NCBI RefSeq assembly: GCF_051955275.1
Contig: NZ_JBQCGW010000050.1
Coordinates: forward strand, 1-64,000
DNA length: 64,000 nt
DNA from: Pseudobacter sp051955275
GTDB lineage: Bacteria; Bacteroidota; Bacteroidia; Chitinophagales; Chitinophagaceae
Reading direction: 5' to 3'
Shown here: piece after piece, positions 35,237 to 46,300 of the stretch
How the letters are laid out: every line of letters starts with the position of its first letter
Position numbering within the stretch: position 1 is the stretch's first letter
The notes under the pieces: generated by a model
Seen by the model: the letters and a program-made list of their open reading frames with translations, nothing else
The model's database searches: none
What the model was told of the DNA's origin: nothing
Made by a program: the position numbers and the translations under genes

Positions 35237-38200
35237 ATGATGCGATTGCACATTGCCTGTTTGGGTCTAAGGCTGAAACGGCTTGTCTTTTTGGTAGCTT
35301 GTATCATTGCTTCATTCCCCCTCTTTGCCCAGGCACAACAAAGGACCGGAAAGGTTACCGATGAATCCGGTAATCCCATCCCCGGAGTTTCTGTGACCGT
35401 AAAAAATGTTACCGGCGGAACAACCTCCAACAACGCCGGCGAATTCACCATCAGTGCTCCGAACGGAGCCATCATCCAGTTCTCCAGCGCCGGTTATGAA
35501 TCAAAGGAACTGCTGCTGGCAGCTCAAACTACAGTAAGCATAGTGCTTAGTCCTAAATCCGGCACTCTCTCCGATGTGGTGGTGGTGGGTTATGGCTCGC
35601 AGAAAAGGACCAACCTTACCGGCGCTGTTGGCACTATCGATAAAAAGAAGATAGAGAACCGCCCCGTTGCCAATGCAATGGCGGCATTACAGGGTGTTAC
35701 TCCAGGTCTGACCATTACCAGATCAAATGGTACCCCCGGAAGCGAAGGATATGCCATGCAGATGAGAGGCGCCACCTCTCTCAGCCCGGTATCACCACTG
35801 GTATTGATCGATGGTGCACCCGGAAGCCTGCTGGCGGTAAACCCTAATGACATTGAAAATATCAGTGTGCTGAAAGATGCGGCTGCCGCTTCCATCTACG
35901 GTGCCAGAGCAGCAGGCGGTGTTATCCTGGTGACAACCAAAAAAGGATCGTCAGGTAAGATCGCTGTTTCCTATGCCGGTAAATATGCAATCAATAAACC
36001 CACCAATGTGCCCGGTCGCCTGCATAGCTGGCAGGAAGCCCAGATGGCCAATGAAAGCCGCATCAACGCCGGACAGGCTGCTGGTTACACGGCCGAGCAG
36101 ATCGAATGGATGAAAGATCCCAATGTGGAATACATTGTGAATCCCAATAATACTGCCGACTATCTTTACTTCTATGACCTTGACCAGACCAGTCTGGTGC
36201 TCCGCGATCAGTCGCCCCAGTGGGACCATAATATCTCCATGCGCGGAGGTGGCGCCAAAGACAATTTCTTTGCGTCTTTAGGGTATTTCAAACAGCAGGG
36301 TGTTTTCAAATTCGGTCCCGACCAGGCTGACCGCATCAATGCCCGTTTCAACTACAACCTTGCCATCTCCAAAATATTTGCTTTTGAAACCAAACTGGCA
36401 TTCCGCCAGAGCAATGTTCTGGCGCCCAGCGTAGGTAACGCCCGTATCTTCTCCAACTTATATACAACCCGTACCCTATATCCTACCTTCTTCCCCGGCA
36501 CTACGGATAAATACATCAATGACAACAGCGGAAATTTCGCTTATGCATTACTGAAAGAAGCAGGCGCCAGCGATACCAAAGAGAATGAAGGCAATGCCCA
36601 GTTCGCCCTGAAGGCAAAAGACCTGGTAAAAGGCCTGACGCTCTCCGCCATGTACAGCCCCAGGTTAGGTACACGTACCAACGGTACTGCAGTGAGAACC
36701 ATTCCCCGCTACAATATCAACGGCATCGGCAGTTACATGAACAACCCCAACTCCTACACCAAAACGGAGTACAATATTTTCTCCAATAACGTGCAGCTGA
36801 CGGCTGATTACAACTGGAACCTGGGAGACGATCACGATTTCCATGTGCTGGGTGGTTATGCATTTGAAGATGAGCGTATCAATCAGACCATCGGTAAGGC
36901 CGCCAACCTGGCTACCAATGACTTCTTTACATTGAATACGGGTGATCCGCTGCAATGGCAGGCTACTGAAGATATTCAGACCTGGGCACTCGAATCTTAT
37001 TTTACCCGGTTCAACTATGCCTTCAAGGGTAAATACCTGTTTGAAGCCAATTACAGGTACGACGGTAGCTCCAAGAATGCACCCGTTAACCGCTGGAATG
37101 GATTTCCTTCGCTTTCTGCCGGTTGGAGAATCGGTCAGGAAAGCTGGTTTCAGTCCTTTGCTCCCATCTTTGATGAATTCAAGATCCGCGGATCCTGGGG
37201 TAAGCTCGGAAACTCTGATGCAGTTAATTTCGGTAACTATGAATACATCACGCAGATGGCTGCAGGTGCAGCTTATCCATTCAATGGTGTGAGAAACCGG
37301 TCTTATTCACAGGCCCGCCTCGCTTCTCCCGATAAAGTATGGGAGATCATCACTACCTCCAATATCGGTGCAGACATTGCTTTGCTGAATAACCGCCTGA
37401 ACCTTTCCGGTGATTATTTTGTGAAGAGGAATAAAGACATGCTGGTGCTCCTGCAGGTTTCCAACAGCATCGGTATCCAGACCGGACAGTACAATCTCGG
37501 CGATCTGAAAACCAAAGGATGGGAGTTCAGTATTGGCTGGAGAGACAGAATAGGTAAAGACTTCTCTTACTTCATCAATGCCAATATCAGTGACAATACC
37601 AATGAACTGATCAGCTTTGGCGGACAGTCTGCCATTAGCCCGGGTATCAATGCTTATATCCAGGGTAAACCACTCAACACCGTGTATGGTTACCAGGCCG
37701 ATGGTTATTTCCAGACTGCAGATGAAGTGGCTAACCACCCCAAATTCAGCGCTGCTGTTGGTATGGGGGATATCAAGTACGTGGATGTGAACGGTGATAA
37801 GAAGATCAATGCGGGCCTCGGCCGGCTCAGCGACCATGGTGACCTGGTTGAGCTCGGTAACTCCGCTCCCCGTTACACCTATGGTTTTGATCTGGGTTTT
37901 ACTTACAAAGGCTTCGACTTCTCCGCCATGTTCCAGGGTGTAGGTCAGCGTAAGCTCTTTGTTGATCCCACCACGCTGTATCCTTACACTTCCAGCTGGA
38001 TCGTACCCATGGATTACAACCTGGATTACTGGACACCTGAAAACAAGAATGCCCGTTTCCCACGTATGTTCATCGGTGGCGCGCAGAATACATTGCGCTC
38101 ATCACACTGGATCATGAACGGCGCTTATCTCCGCCTCAAAAATATACAGGTAGGTTATAACCTTCCCGCCAAACTCATCAGCAAGGCAAAGCTCACCAAT

Positions 38201-38347
38201 GCACGTGTTTACTTCGCCGGTCAGGATCTCTGGGAGATCAACAATATGTGGCTGAAGAATGCTTTCGATCCTGAAACTCCGGATAACGCCAGCTGGCAGT
38301 ATCCCTTCTTCAGAACTATTTCCTTTGGCCTTAACCTGACTTTCTAA
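35237..38347 (+). CDS. SusC-family TonB-dependent outer membrane transporter
   Basis: A 1036-residue oligosaccharide importer of the outer membrane. It shows a signal peptide ending LFAQAQ, a carboxypeptidase-regulatory-like domain (about 36-105), the family signature SDVVVVGYGSQKRTNLTGAV (112-131), plug motifs PLVLIDGAPGSL and ISVLKDAAAASIYGARAAGG, then a barrel with closing ISFGLNLTF. Either of two adjacent ATG codons could be the start. It begins a five-gene unit with SusD, a polysaccharide lyase, GH88 and GH2, and is preceded by element B. The lyase and GH88 partners imply that its cargo is a uronic-acid-containing oligosaccharide (inference). Confidence 0.95.
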   Translation: MMRLHIACLGLRLKRLVFLVACIIASFPLFAQAQQRTGKVTDESGNPIPGVSVTVKNVTGGTTSNNAGEFTISAPNGAIIQFSSAGYESKELLLAAQTTVSIVLSPKSGTLSDVVVVGYGSQKRTNLTGAVGTIDKKKIENRPVANAMAALQGVTPGLTITRSNGTPGSEGYAMQMRGATSLSPVSPLVLIDGAPGSLLAVNPNDIENISVLKDAAAASIYGARAAGGVILVTTKKGSSGKIAVSYAGKYAINKPTNVPGRLHSWQEAQMANESRINAGQAAGYTAEQIEWMKDPNVEYIVNPNNTADYLYFYDLDQTSLVLRDQSPQWDHNISMRGGGAKDNFFASLGYFKQQGVFKFGPDQADRINARFNYNLAISKIFAFETKLAFRQSNVLAPSVGNARIFSNLYTTRTLYPTFFPGTTDKYINDNSGNFAYALLKEAGASDTKENEGNAQFALKAKDLVKGLTLSAMYSPRLGTRTNGTAVRTIPRYNINGIGSYMNNPNSYTKTEYNIFSNNVQLTADYNWNLGDDHDFHVLGGYAFEDERINQTIGKAANLATNDFFTLNTGDPLQWQATEDIQTWALESYFTRFNYAFKGKYLFEANYRYDGSSKNAPVNRWNGFPSLSAGWRIGQESWFQSFAPIFDEFKIRGSWGKLGNSDAVNFGNYEYITQMAAGAAYPFNGVRNRSYSQARLASPDKVWEIITTSNIGADIALLNNRLNLSGDYFVKRNKDMLVLLQVSNSIGIQTGQYNLGDLKTKGWEFSIGWRDRIGKDFSYFINANISDNTNELISFGGQSAISPGINAYIQGKPLNTVYGYQADGYFQTADEVANHPKFSAAVGMGDIKYVDVNGDKKINAGLGRLSDHGDLVELGNSAPRYTYGFDLGFTYKGFDFSAMFQGVGQRKLFVDPTTLYPYTSSWIVPMDYNLDYWTPENKNARFPRMFIGGAQNTLRSSHWIMNGAYLRLKNIQVGYNLPAKLISKAKLTNARVYFAGQDLWEINNMWLKNAFDPETPDNASWQYPFFRTISFGLNLTF

Positions 38348-38365
38348 ATCAGTAAAACTGAAAAA

Positions 38366-40009
38366 ATGACGAACAAAACTTTCCATAAGATATTGATCGG
38401 TGCAGCCTTGGTGGCCGGCGTTACTGCCTGCAGCAGGAAGCTGGACCTGGTTCCTGAATCCACCCTCACAGATGCTGGTTTCTGGAAATCTTCCGGTGAT
38501 CTCATCCTCGCCTGTAATGAATTGTATCAGTCGCTCCCCGTGATCACCAATAATGTGAATGCGATCTGGACCGACGACGGATATGGTTCCGCGCCCAACC
38601 CCATCAGCGACGGAACCCGCACCACTCCCGTAACGGACAATGCTTTCAATATTCCTTATGCACTGATCCGTAAGTCAAATACCATCCTGGAAAAATCCAG
38701 GACCATCACCGATGATGCCGCACGCGTGCGCCGCTACAGGGCCGAAGCTTATTTCTTCCGCGCCTTTGGTTACAGCGAGCTGGTGAAAAGATATGGCGAT
38801 GTACCGTTACTGCTCCGCACTTTTGATGTATTCGATACCCTCGCTTATCCGCACCGTACCAACCGGGAGATCGTGCTCGACAGTATGTACAAAGACCTGG
38901 ACTCTGCAGTGGCAGGCCTTCCGCTGGCTTCTGCATTACCAGCAGCAGAATACGGCCGTATCACCAGGAATGCAGCCTGGGCCCTCAAATCAAGGATGGG
39001 CCTTACTGAAGGAACCAGGAACAAATACCACTCTTTAGGCAATGCCCAAAAACACCTGAACATTGCGCTGGCTGCTACAGAAGAACTGATGAACCTTAAC
39101 TGGCATAAGCTTTTTACCTATACAGCGGTGCCCGACAGTTCTTATTTCTATCTTTTTCAATATGCAGGAAATGGCGCTGCCAACAGGGAGAATATCCTGG
39201 CCAGGTTATACGGCGTAAGCGCAACCAACAGCATTTCCGAACATAACTATACCCGCCAGTACCTGGATGTAGGTGTGGTGACCGCCACAAGAGCTATGAT
39301 GGATGCTTACCTGTACCGCGATGGATTGCCACTGGGACAATCACCCATGCAGGCTAACCAGGACAGTACCATGGCAGAATTCACCAACCGTGATCCGCGC
39401 ATAGCCATGACCGTTTTCAACAAACGTGTATGGGGCTTCACATCTCCCTGGGTGCCCACATTCAATACGGCGCCTACAGGATACAAGATCCGTAAGTACG
39501 CCACTTCACAGGACTGGACATCACAGCAAAGTTTCAACCATCATATTGTTTTCCGCTATGCAGAGATTCTGCTGAACTATGCAGAACTCAAGTATGAGCT
39601 GAACGGTGGCATTACAGACATTGAACTTGAGAACAGTATCAACCTCCTCCGTACGCGGGTGAATATGCCGAAGCTGACCAATGCTTTTGTTACCAGTAAT
39701 GGTCTGAACATGCTCAACGAGATCCGCAGGGAAAGAAGGGTAGAGCTGGCTTTTGAAGGAGAGTTCCGTTACTGGGACCTGATCCGCTGGAAGACGGCCG
39801 AAATCGAATTGCCTAAAGCTATCAAGGGATCTAAGAAGTTCCCGCTGGAGCACACATTCATCCCAACCAGCCCGGTTGATGCCGATGGATTTGTGATTGT
39901 GCAGGATGCATCCAAGCGCAGCTTTGATGTGAAGAGAGACTATTGGTGGCCTTTTCCTTCCAATGAAACAGGCCTGAATCCTAACCTGGGTCAGAATCCT
40001 TTTTGGTAG
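38366..40009 (+). CDS. SusD/RagB-family outer membrane lipoprotein
   Basis: A 547-residue surface lipoprotein that would cap the preceding SusC, starting 18 bp after it. The lipobox ends GVTAC (C22) and the mature protein opens SRKLDLVPESTLTDAGFW. Family patterns include RYRAEAYFFRAFGYSELVKR, GDVPLLLRTF, FRYAEILLNYAELKYELNG and the C-terminal RRERRVELAFEGEFRYWDL. A GC-rich hairpin repeat lies between its stop and the next gene, which may lower or stabilise downstream expression. Confidence 0.94.
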   Translation: MTNKTFHKILIGAALVAGVTACSRKLDLVPESTLTDAGFWKSSGDLILACNELYQSLPVITNNVNAIWTDDGYGSAPNPISDGTRTTPVTDNAFNIPYALIRKSNTILEKSRTITDDAARVRRYRAEAYFFRAFGYSELVKRYGDVPLLLRTFDVFDTLAYPHRTNREIVLDSMYKDLDSAVAGLPLASALPAAEYGRITRNAAWALKSRMGLTEGTRNKYHSLGNAQKHLNIALAATEELMNLNWHKLFTYTAVPDSSYFYLFQYAGNGAANRENILARLYGVSATNSISEHNYTRQYLDVGVVTATRAMMDAYLYRDGLPLGQSPMQANQDSTMAEFTNRDPRIAMTVFNKRVWGFTSPWVPTFNTAPTGYKIRKYATSQDWTSQQSFNHHIVFRYAEILLNYAELKYELNGGITDIELENSINLLRTRVNMPKLTNAFVTSNGLNMLNEIRRERRVELAFEGEFRYWDLIRWKTAEIELPKAIKGSKKFPLEHTFIPTSPVDADGFVIVQDASKRSFDVKRDYWWPFPSNETGLNPNLGQNPFW

Positions 40010-40031
40010 ATTTATATTTACTTCGGGTGCC

Positions 40032-40063
40032 GCCAGTCGCTCGCGTCTCCGCGAGCGACTGGC
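40032..40063. repeat. Intergenic palindromic repeat, copy R2 (short form, perfect)
   Basis: A perfect 14-bp stem: GCCAGTCGCTCGCG at 40032-40045 and its exact reverse complement CGCGAGCGACTGGC at 40050-40063, with a 4-nt loop. It is followed by ACACTCTGAAAATTTTT, resembling the tail of the other copies and also making a fair intrinsic-terminator shape. It lies inside the operon, between SusD and the heparinase-family gene. Confidence 0.8.
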
Positions 40064-40083
40064 ACACTCTGAAAATTTTTAAC

Positions 40084-42027
40084 ATGCGTTCTTGCTTTAT
40101 ACTCCTTATTGCCGCGCTACTTATTGCTCATAACGGTGCCGCTCAATCGCAACGGAACTGGCTGGCAGGCTCGTTCTCCCCTGAAGAGGTGTCGGCCAGC
40201 ATCAATATCGGCAATCTGAACCGGCAATTCCCGGAGTATAAGAACCGGGCCAGATGGGAATCCATCGATCCTGTGTATAAAAAGAAATTGATCGAAGACG
40301 GAGAATCCGCGCTGAACTATAACTGGCAGACCGTTCCCGCTACCGTTTACCTGGAATACATCAAAACAGGTAACAGGTACCTGATGGAAGATCTGTACAA
40401 TATGAACCTGGCTGCTATCAAAAAACTCGCTTTCGCAGAACTGGCGGAAGGTAAAGCCCGGTTCATTCCGCAACTCATCAACGGTGTATGGGCAGTGTCT
40501 GAGATCAGCAGCTGGTCCATCTCCGCCAGTCTCAATCTGCAGCGCGCCGGAGCCGGATTGCCGGATGTGAATGAGCCTGTCATTGAACTGGGCGCAGGGA
40601 TCACGGTAAATGTACTGGCCTGGACCTACCATTTGTTCAAAGATGAATTTGATAAGGAAAGCAAGCTGGTAACCGCCAGGCTCAGGCAGGAGATCAATCG
40701 CCGTATCCTGGAACCCTATTATACACGCAATGATTTCTGGTGGATGGCACTCGACGGAAAACAAAGAATGGTGAACAACTGGAACGTCTGGCTCAATTAC
40801 AATATGCTCACCACTATCCTGCTGGTGGAAGAAAACGCAGAGAAAAGAAAGAACGGGATTTACAAGACCATGCGCTCCGTGGACCAGTTCATCAATTATT
40901 ACAAAGAAGATGGCGCCTGCGAAGAAGGACCTGCATACTGGTCGCATGCAGGTGGTATGTTGTTCAATTACCTGTCCTTGTTGCAACTGGCCACGGACGG
41001 TAAGGTGAACATCTTCAGTAAACCATTGATCAGGAATATCGGCAACTATATCTGTAAAGCGTATATCGACAGCTCCTGGTACCTCAACTATGCCGACGCT
41101 TCTGCGCGGATCAAAGCAGACGCCTCCCTGATCTGGCATTTTGGAAAAGCAGTGCAGGATACAGGCATGCAGCAATTCGGTGCCTGGCTGGCAAAGGACC
41201 AGCACTGGGAGAAATCAGTGCCGGTAGACAATATGTACGGAGGTTTCAGAAATCTATTTACTGCCACTGAGATCCTTGAAAGCAAGGCGCAACAACCATT
41301 CCTGGCAGCAGCATGGATGAAGGAAACAGGCATTGCTGTAGCAAGGGATCAGGAAGGATCAGGTAAAGGATTCTACTTTTCAGCGCTCGGCGGACATAAT
41401 GATGAGAGCCATAATCACAATGATGTAGGGACCTGCGTATTGTATTACAATGGACAACCTTTACTGATCGATCTGGGTAATGAGACCTACAACAAAAAAA
41501 CTTTCGGGCCGGAGCGTTATTCCATCTGGACCATGCGTTCGGCTTACCACAATGTACCACTCATCAACGGAGTTGAACAGAAGGAGGGGAAACAGTATGC
41601 TGCAAAGCAGGTGTCGTTTGAGAACAAAAAGAAAACGGCTGTTTTCAAAGCGGATATTGCAGCAGCATATCCTGAAACGGCGGGAGTGAGCAAATGGGAG
41701 AGGGTGTATACTTTGAAGCGCGGTCAGTCGTTCACAATTTCTGATAACTATACATTACGCACCAATAAAGGAAATACAGCGCTGTATTTTCTCACCAGTG
41801 CATCACCCGGACTGGTAAAACCTGGTTTATTGCAATTCAAAGCAGGTGATGAGAAAATATTCATGGACTTCAACCCCGGCCAATTTGAACTGGTCATTGA
41901 ACCTATACCGATCACTGATAAAAAACTGCTGGAAAGCTGGCCACCACTCATCCACCGGCTGGTGTTCAAACTGAGGCCGGGCCATACAAAAGCAAGCCAT
42001 CATATTGTGTTCAGAAAACCATCCTAA
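40084..42027 (+). CDS. Heparinase II/III-family polysaccharide lyase
   Basis: About 647 residues from the ATG at 40084, chosen because it starts a clear signal peptide (MRSCFILLIAALLIAHNGAA); an upstream in-frame ATG at 40003 overlaps SusD. The N-terminal half is an alpha/alpha toroid (WMALDGKQRMVNNWNVWLNY, EDGACEEGPAYWSHAGGM) and the C-terminal half is the heparinase II/III-like beta-sandwich with the hallmark HNDESHNHND (residues 438-447). Such enzymes cut uronic-acid polysaccharides by beta-elimination, leaving an unsaturated uronic acid at the new non-reducing end, exactly the substrate of the GH88 enzyme encoded next. Heparin/heparan, alginate or another uronate polymer cannot be told apart from the sequence. 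Confidence 0.9.
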   Translation: MRSCFILLIAALLIAHNGAAQSQRNWLAGSFSPEEVSASINIGNLNRQFPEYKNRARWESIDPVYKKKLIEDGESALNYNWQTVPATVYLEYIKTGNRYLMEDLYNMNLAAIKKLAFAELAEGKARFIPQLINGVWAVSEISSWSISASLNLQRAGAGLPDVNEPVIELGAGITVNVLAWTYHLFKDEFDKESKLVTARLRQEINRRILEPYYTRNDFWWMALDGKQRMVNNWNVWLNYNMLTTILLVEENAEKRKNGIYKTMRSVDQFINYYKEDGACEEGPAYWSHAGGMLFNYLSLLQLATDGKVNIFSKPLIRNIGNYICKAYIDSSWYLNYADASARIKADASLIWHFGKAVQDTGMQQFGAWLAKDQHWEKSVPVDNMYGGFRNLFTATEILESKAQQPFLAAAWMKETGIAVARDQEGSGKGFYFSALGGHNDESHNHNDVGTCVLYYNGQPLLIDLGNETYNKKTFGPERYSIWTMRSAYHNVPLINGVEQKEGKQYAAKQVSFENKKKTAVFKADIAAAYPETAGVSKWERVYTLKRGQSFTISDNYTLRTNKGNTALYFLTSASPGLVKPGLLQFKAGDEKIFMDFNPGQFELVIEPIPITDKKLLESWPPLIHRLVFKLRPGHTKASHHIVFRKPS

Positions 42028-42045
42028 ATATTTAAAGTGAATCTG

Positions 42046-43311
42046 ATGATGAAATGGATTACCGGGTCATTGCTGGCCCTGCTCGTGTTGTCTGCATTCA
42101 ACAAAGAGCGTGATGAGAGAACATTCGTTCGGGAGAACCTGGAATATGCCAACAGGCAGCTAAACCTGATGCTGCATGAAGCAAAGGGCAACGAGAGTTT
42201 TCCGCGTACTACCAATGCCGATGGTAAAATGGTGGGCACTTATATGTACGACTGGACGCCCGGTTTCTTTCCCGGAAGTCTCTGGTATACTTATGAGTTC
42301 ACCCGTGATACCGCTATGCGCAGCGCAGCCACCAGCTGGACGGAAAAGCTGGAGCCTCTCAAGGATTTTACGGAGCACCATGATCTGGGCTTCATGATGT
42401 ATTGCAGCTTCGGCAATGCTTTCAGGCTCACTGCCAATGAAGAATATAAGAAACACCTGGTACAGGCTGCACGCTCCCTGAGTACCCGCTTCGATGCGCG
42501 GACAGGCTGCATCAAGTCATGGAATAATTTCCGCTCCTGGCACGACAGTAATGCAGTCTATAATTTCCCGGTGATCATCGATAATATGATGAACCTGGAA
42601 TTGCTGTTCTTCGCTACCAAAGTAACGGGCGACAGTTCTTTCTACCGCACCGCCATCACACATGCCAATACCACACTCGCCAATCATTTCAGAAAGGATT
42701 ACAGTTCATACCATGTGATCTGTTACGATCCTTTAACCGGTAAGGTGCAGGCTAAAGAAACTGCACAGGGGTATGCTGACAATTCCACATGGGCAAGAGG
42801 ACAGGCATGGGCCATCTACGGATATACCATGACCTACCGCGAAACCAAAGACCCGCGTTACCTAAAGGCTGCACAGGGAATGGCCAACTGGTACCTGAAG
42901 CAAAAAAGCCTTCCTGCCGATAAAGTGCCATACTGGGATTTCAATATTCATCAGAAAGGCTACAAGCCTGGAGTCCGGTCTTTTGCCTGCAGTACCAATA
43001 TCGATCTGCGCGACGCATCTGCCGCTGCTATCACGGCATCCGGCTTGCTGGAACTGAGCACATATTCCGGGGAGAAAGGAAAAGTTTATAGAGATGCTGC
43101 TGTGAAAATGTTGCATTCCCTTGCCAGTCCCGCCTACAGGGCGGAACCCGGAGAAAATGGAAACTTCATGATCAAGCATTGCGTGGGAAGCATTCCCCAC
43201 CAGACGGAAATAGATGTACCTTTAGTGTATGCTGATTATTATTTTCTCGAAGCATTGCACAGATACGATCAGTTGCTTCGTAATGGTCAGTTAACCTTTA
43301 TTAAATACTGA
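42046..43311 (+). CDS. GH88 unsaturated glucuronyl hydrolase
   Basis: About 421 residues. The frame opens with a GTG at 42037, but the ATG at 42046 begins a better hydrophobic leader (MMKWITGSLLALLVLSAF). The fold is an alpha/alpha barrel. The two catalytic aspartates of GH88 enzymes are visible as D113 in EHHDLGFMMY and D179 in FPVIIDNMMNLELL, and the substrate site in QGYADNSTWARGQAWAIYGY. It removes the 4,5-unsaturated uronic acid from oligosaccharides made by a lyase, here the gene 18 bp upstream. The 5-bp gap to the following GH2 gene indicates an operon. Confidence 0.93.
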   Translation: MMKWITGSLLALLVLSAFNKERDERTFVRENLEYANRQLNLMLHEAKGNESFPRTTNADGKMVGTYMYDWTPGFFPGSLWYTYEFTRDTAMRSAATSWTEKLEPLKDFTEHHDLGFMMYCSFGNAFRLTANEEYKKHLVQAARSLSTRFDARTGCIKSWNNFRSWHDSNAVYNFPVIIDNMMNLELLFFATKVTGDSSFYRTAITHANTTLANHFRKDYSSYHVICYDPLTGKVQAKETAQGYADNSTWARGQAWAIYGYTMTYRETKDPRYLKAAQGMANWYLKQKSLPADKVPYWDFNIHQKGYKPGVRSFACSTNIDLRDASAAAITASGLLELSTYSGEKGKVYRDAAVKMLHSLASPAYRAEPGENGNFMIKHCVGSIPHQTEIDVPLVYADYYFLEALHRYDQLLRNGQLTFIKY

Positions 43312-43316
43312 ACCGG

Positions 43317-46300
43317 ATGAAACAACTGCTACTCCTTATTCTTTCCACTTTCTCTTTGATCATTGTCAAGGCACAACCCGTAAGAAATGAATGGGAAAAC
43401 CCTTCGATATTAGACTGGAATAAAGAAAAACCAAGGGCCAGCGCCATGTTGTTCAGCAACGCTGCCGATGTGATGCGTGATGATTACAGCAGGTCGGAAT
43501 ATTTCCAGTCTCTCAACGGAAAATGGAAATTCCATTATGCAGATAAGCATACGGAGCGGCCAGGGGATTTTTACAGTGAACAAGCGGACGTTTCCGGTTG
43601 GAAAGAGATCAATGTTCCATCCAACTGGGAGATCGAAGGATTCGGCATTCCGATTTACACGAATATCATTTATCCCTTTCCAAAGAATCCGCCATTCATC
43701 GGTGGAGATAATGCAACAGGCAGTTATCAAAAAGAATTTGAAGTGCCGGATAACTGGAATAATAAACAGGTATTCCTTCATTTCGGTTCCATTTCTGGAT
43801 ATGCACTGGTGTATGTGAACGGGCAGAAAGTGGGCATGAGCAAAGTAGCAAAGTCCCCGGCTGAATTCAATATCACTCCTTATCTGAAAAAAGGAAAGAA
43901 TTTGCTGGCGGTGCAGGTGATCAGGTGGCATGATGGCAGTTACCTGGAAGACCAGGACTTCTGGCGGCTGAGCGGTATTGAACGCGATGTCTTTCTTTTT
44001 GCAACGCCCACTGTAACCTTGTGGGATTTCTTTCTGAAATCCGGACTGGATGCGGCTTATAAAGATGGCGTGTTCAATGCGGAACTGTTGCTGAGAAAAT
44101 TCAGCAACAATATTCAAAAAGGAATAGTATCTATCGATATACTCGATAAGAACGGGAAAACGATCCTGACCCGGTCACGGAAATTTGAGATAAAAGACAG
44201 CTTGCAGCTGCTTCGCTTCAATGCAAAGATCCCGGCTCCTGAAAAGTGGAATGCGGAAAATCCGGCTTTGTATGATTGCATCATAAAACTAACAGGAGAT
44301 GAAACTACCTGCTCCGGTGCAAAGATCGGTTTCCGGTCCGTTGAAATAAAGAATGCTCAATTGCTCGTGAACGGTGTACCTGTTTATGTAAAAGGTGTGA
44401 ACCGTCATGAACATGACGATGTAAAAGGACATGTACCTTCCCGTGAGCTGATGCTGAAGGATATCAGGCTGATGAAGGAATTCAATATCAATGCTGTCCG
44501 TACTTCTCATTATCCCAACGATCCGCTCTGGTACAAGCTCTGCGATCAGTATGGCCTTTATGTGGTAGCCGAGGCCAATATTGAAACGCATGCCATGGGC
44601 GCTGAATGGCAGGGCCCTTTCAATAAGTCCATTCACCCGGCATACCTGCCGGAATGGGCGCCTGCGCATATGGATCGTGAACGCAGACTGGTGGAAACAG
44701 ATAAGAACCATCCCAGCATCATCATCTGGAGCCTTGGCAATGAAGCCGGTAACGGGCCTGTATTCCATGATGCCTACAAATGGATCAAAGGCCGCGATGC
44801 AAGCAGGCCGGTGATGTTTGAACAGGCTGGAGAAGATGTGAACACGGATATCGTTGCGCCCATGTATCCTTCCATGGAAAGCATGAAGCAGTATGCAGCC
44901 AGAAAGGATGTCAGCCGCCCATATATCATGTGTGAGTACTCGCATGCCATGGGAAATGGTAATGGAAATTTCCAGGCCTATTGGGATATTATCCGCAGCA
45001 GTAAACATATGCAGGGCGGATTCATCTGGGACTGGGTTGACCAGGGATTGAAAGCCACCAATGCCAATGGTGATACCTACTGGGCATATGGCGGGGACCT
45101 GGGCTCTTTCTACTGGCAACATGATGAGAATGGGGTGGCGGATGGACTACTGAGCTCCGACAGAACACCGGATCCCGGTGCTTATGAGGTGAAGAAAGGT
45201 TATCAGCCGGTGCTGTTCAGTTATAAAGATGGAAAACTTACTGTCAGGAATGAATTCGACTTTACGGATCTCAGTCAGTTTGATTTTACCTGGGAACTGA
45301 TGCAGAACGGTAAAAAGATAAAAGACGGAAAATTTGACCTGGCCCTGCCTCCGCATGCAATAAAGGAAATTGCGTTACAGCTTCCCATGTTCAAGTCATT
45401 GCCGGGAACAGAATATTACCTGAATGTTTTTGCATACACCAGGCAGGCCAAAGGTTTGCTGACTGCAGGTCATGAGATAGCCAGGGAGCAATTCCTATAT
45501 GCCGGAGATTATTTTGCAAAAGAGGAAGCCACTTCCGGGAATTTATCAGTATCAGAACAGGGAGACAGGCTCACGTTTTCTGCAGGTGATATTACCGGAG
45601 AATTCAACAGGCAGCGGGGAGTATTCACCCGTTATGCCCGGAACAATATTGTGTTGAGAGGGTTTCCAGAGCCTTATTTCTGGCGGGCACCAACTGATAA
45701 TGATTTCGGAAATGATATGCCGGAAAAACTGGGTATCTGGCGCAATGCACATGTAAACCCCGTTGTGAAAAAAGTTACTGTCGGCAAGCAGGATAAAGAC
45801 GGTGTTTTGATAACCGTTTCTTTTGAACTTGCAATAGCCGTTCCATACGAAGTTCGCTATCTTATCCGCAATGATGGGTCCATTGCGGTTAATGTAAGCA
45901 TTGAAATGACTGGTCGTGATCTGCCGGAGCTTCCGAGGTTTGGAATGCGATTCCGGATGCCCGGCAGGTTCGACAGTCTGATGTATTATGGCAGGGGGCC
46001 ATGGGAAAATTACAGCGACCGGAAATCAGCATCCTTCGTGGGATTGTACAATGGCAGTGCGAAGGAGCAATTCTATAAAGGCTATATCCGTCCGCAGGAA
46101 AGTGGCTACAAGACAGATACACGCTGGATGCAATTGCTGGACAAACAAGGTAATGGCGTGATGATAGAAGGATTGCAACCTGTCTGTTTCAGCGCCACCA
46201 ATCATTCGGTGGAAAGCCTGGATCCGGGCTACACTAAGAAACAACAACATCCTACCGACCTTCCTCCCGATAACCAGGTGCATGTACATATCGATCTTGC

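Noticed and set aside
40117..41205. Open frame of 362 codons on the minus strand opposite the heparinase-family gene
   Set aside because: It lies wholly antisense to a gene with a signal peptide and clear family motifs, and its translation shows no recognisable domain; it is a by-product of the codon usage of the real gene.
44289..45122. Open frame of 277 codons on the minus strand within the beta-galactosidase gene
   Set aside because: Antisense to the catalytic barrel of a full-length GH2 enzyme; low-complexity translation without domains.
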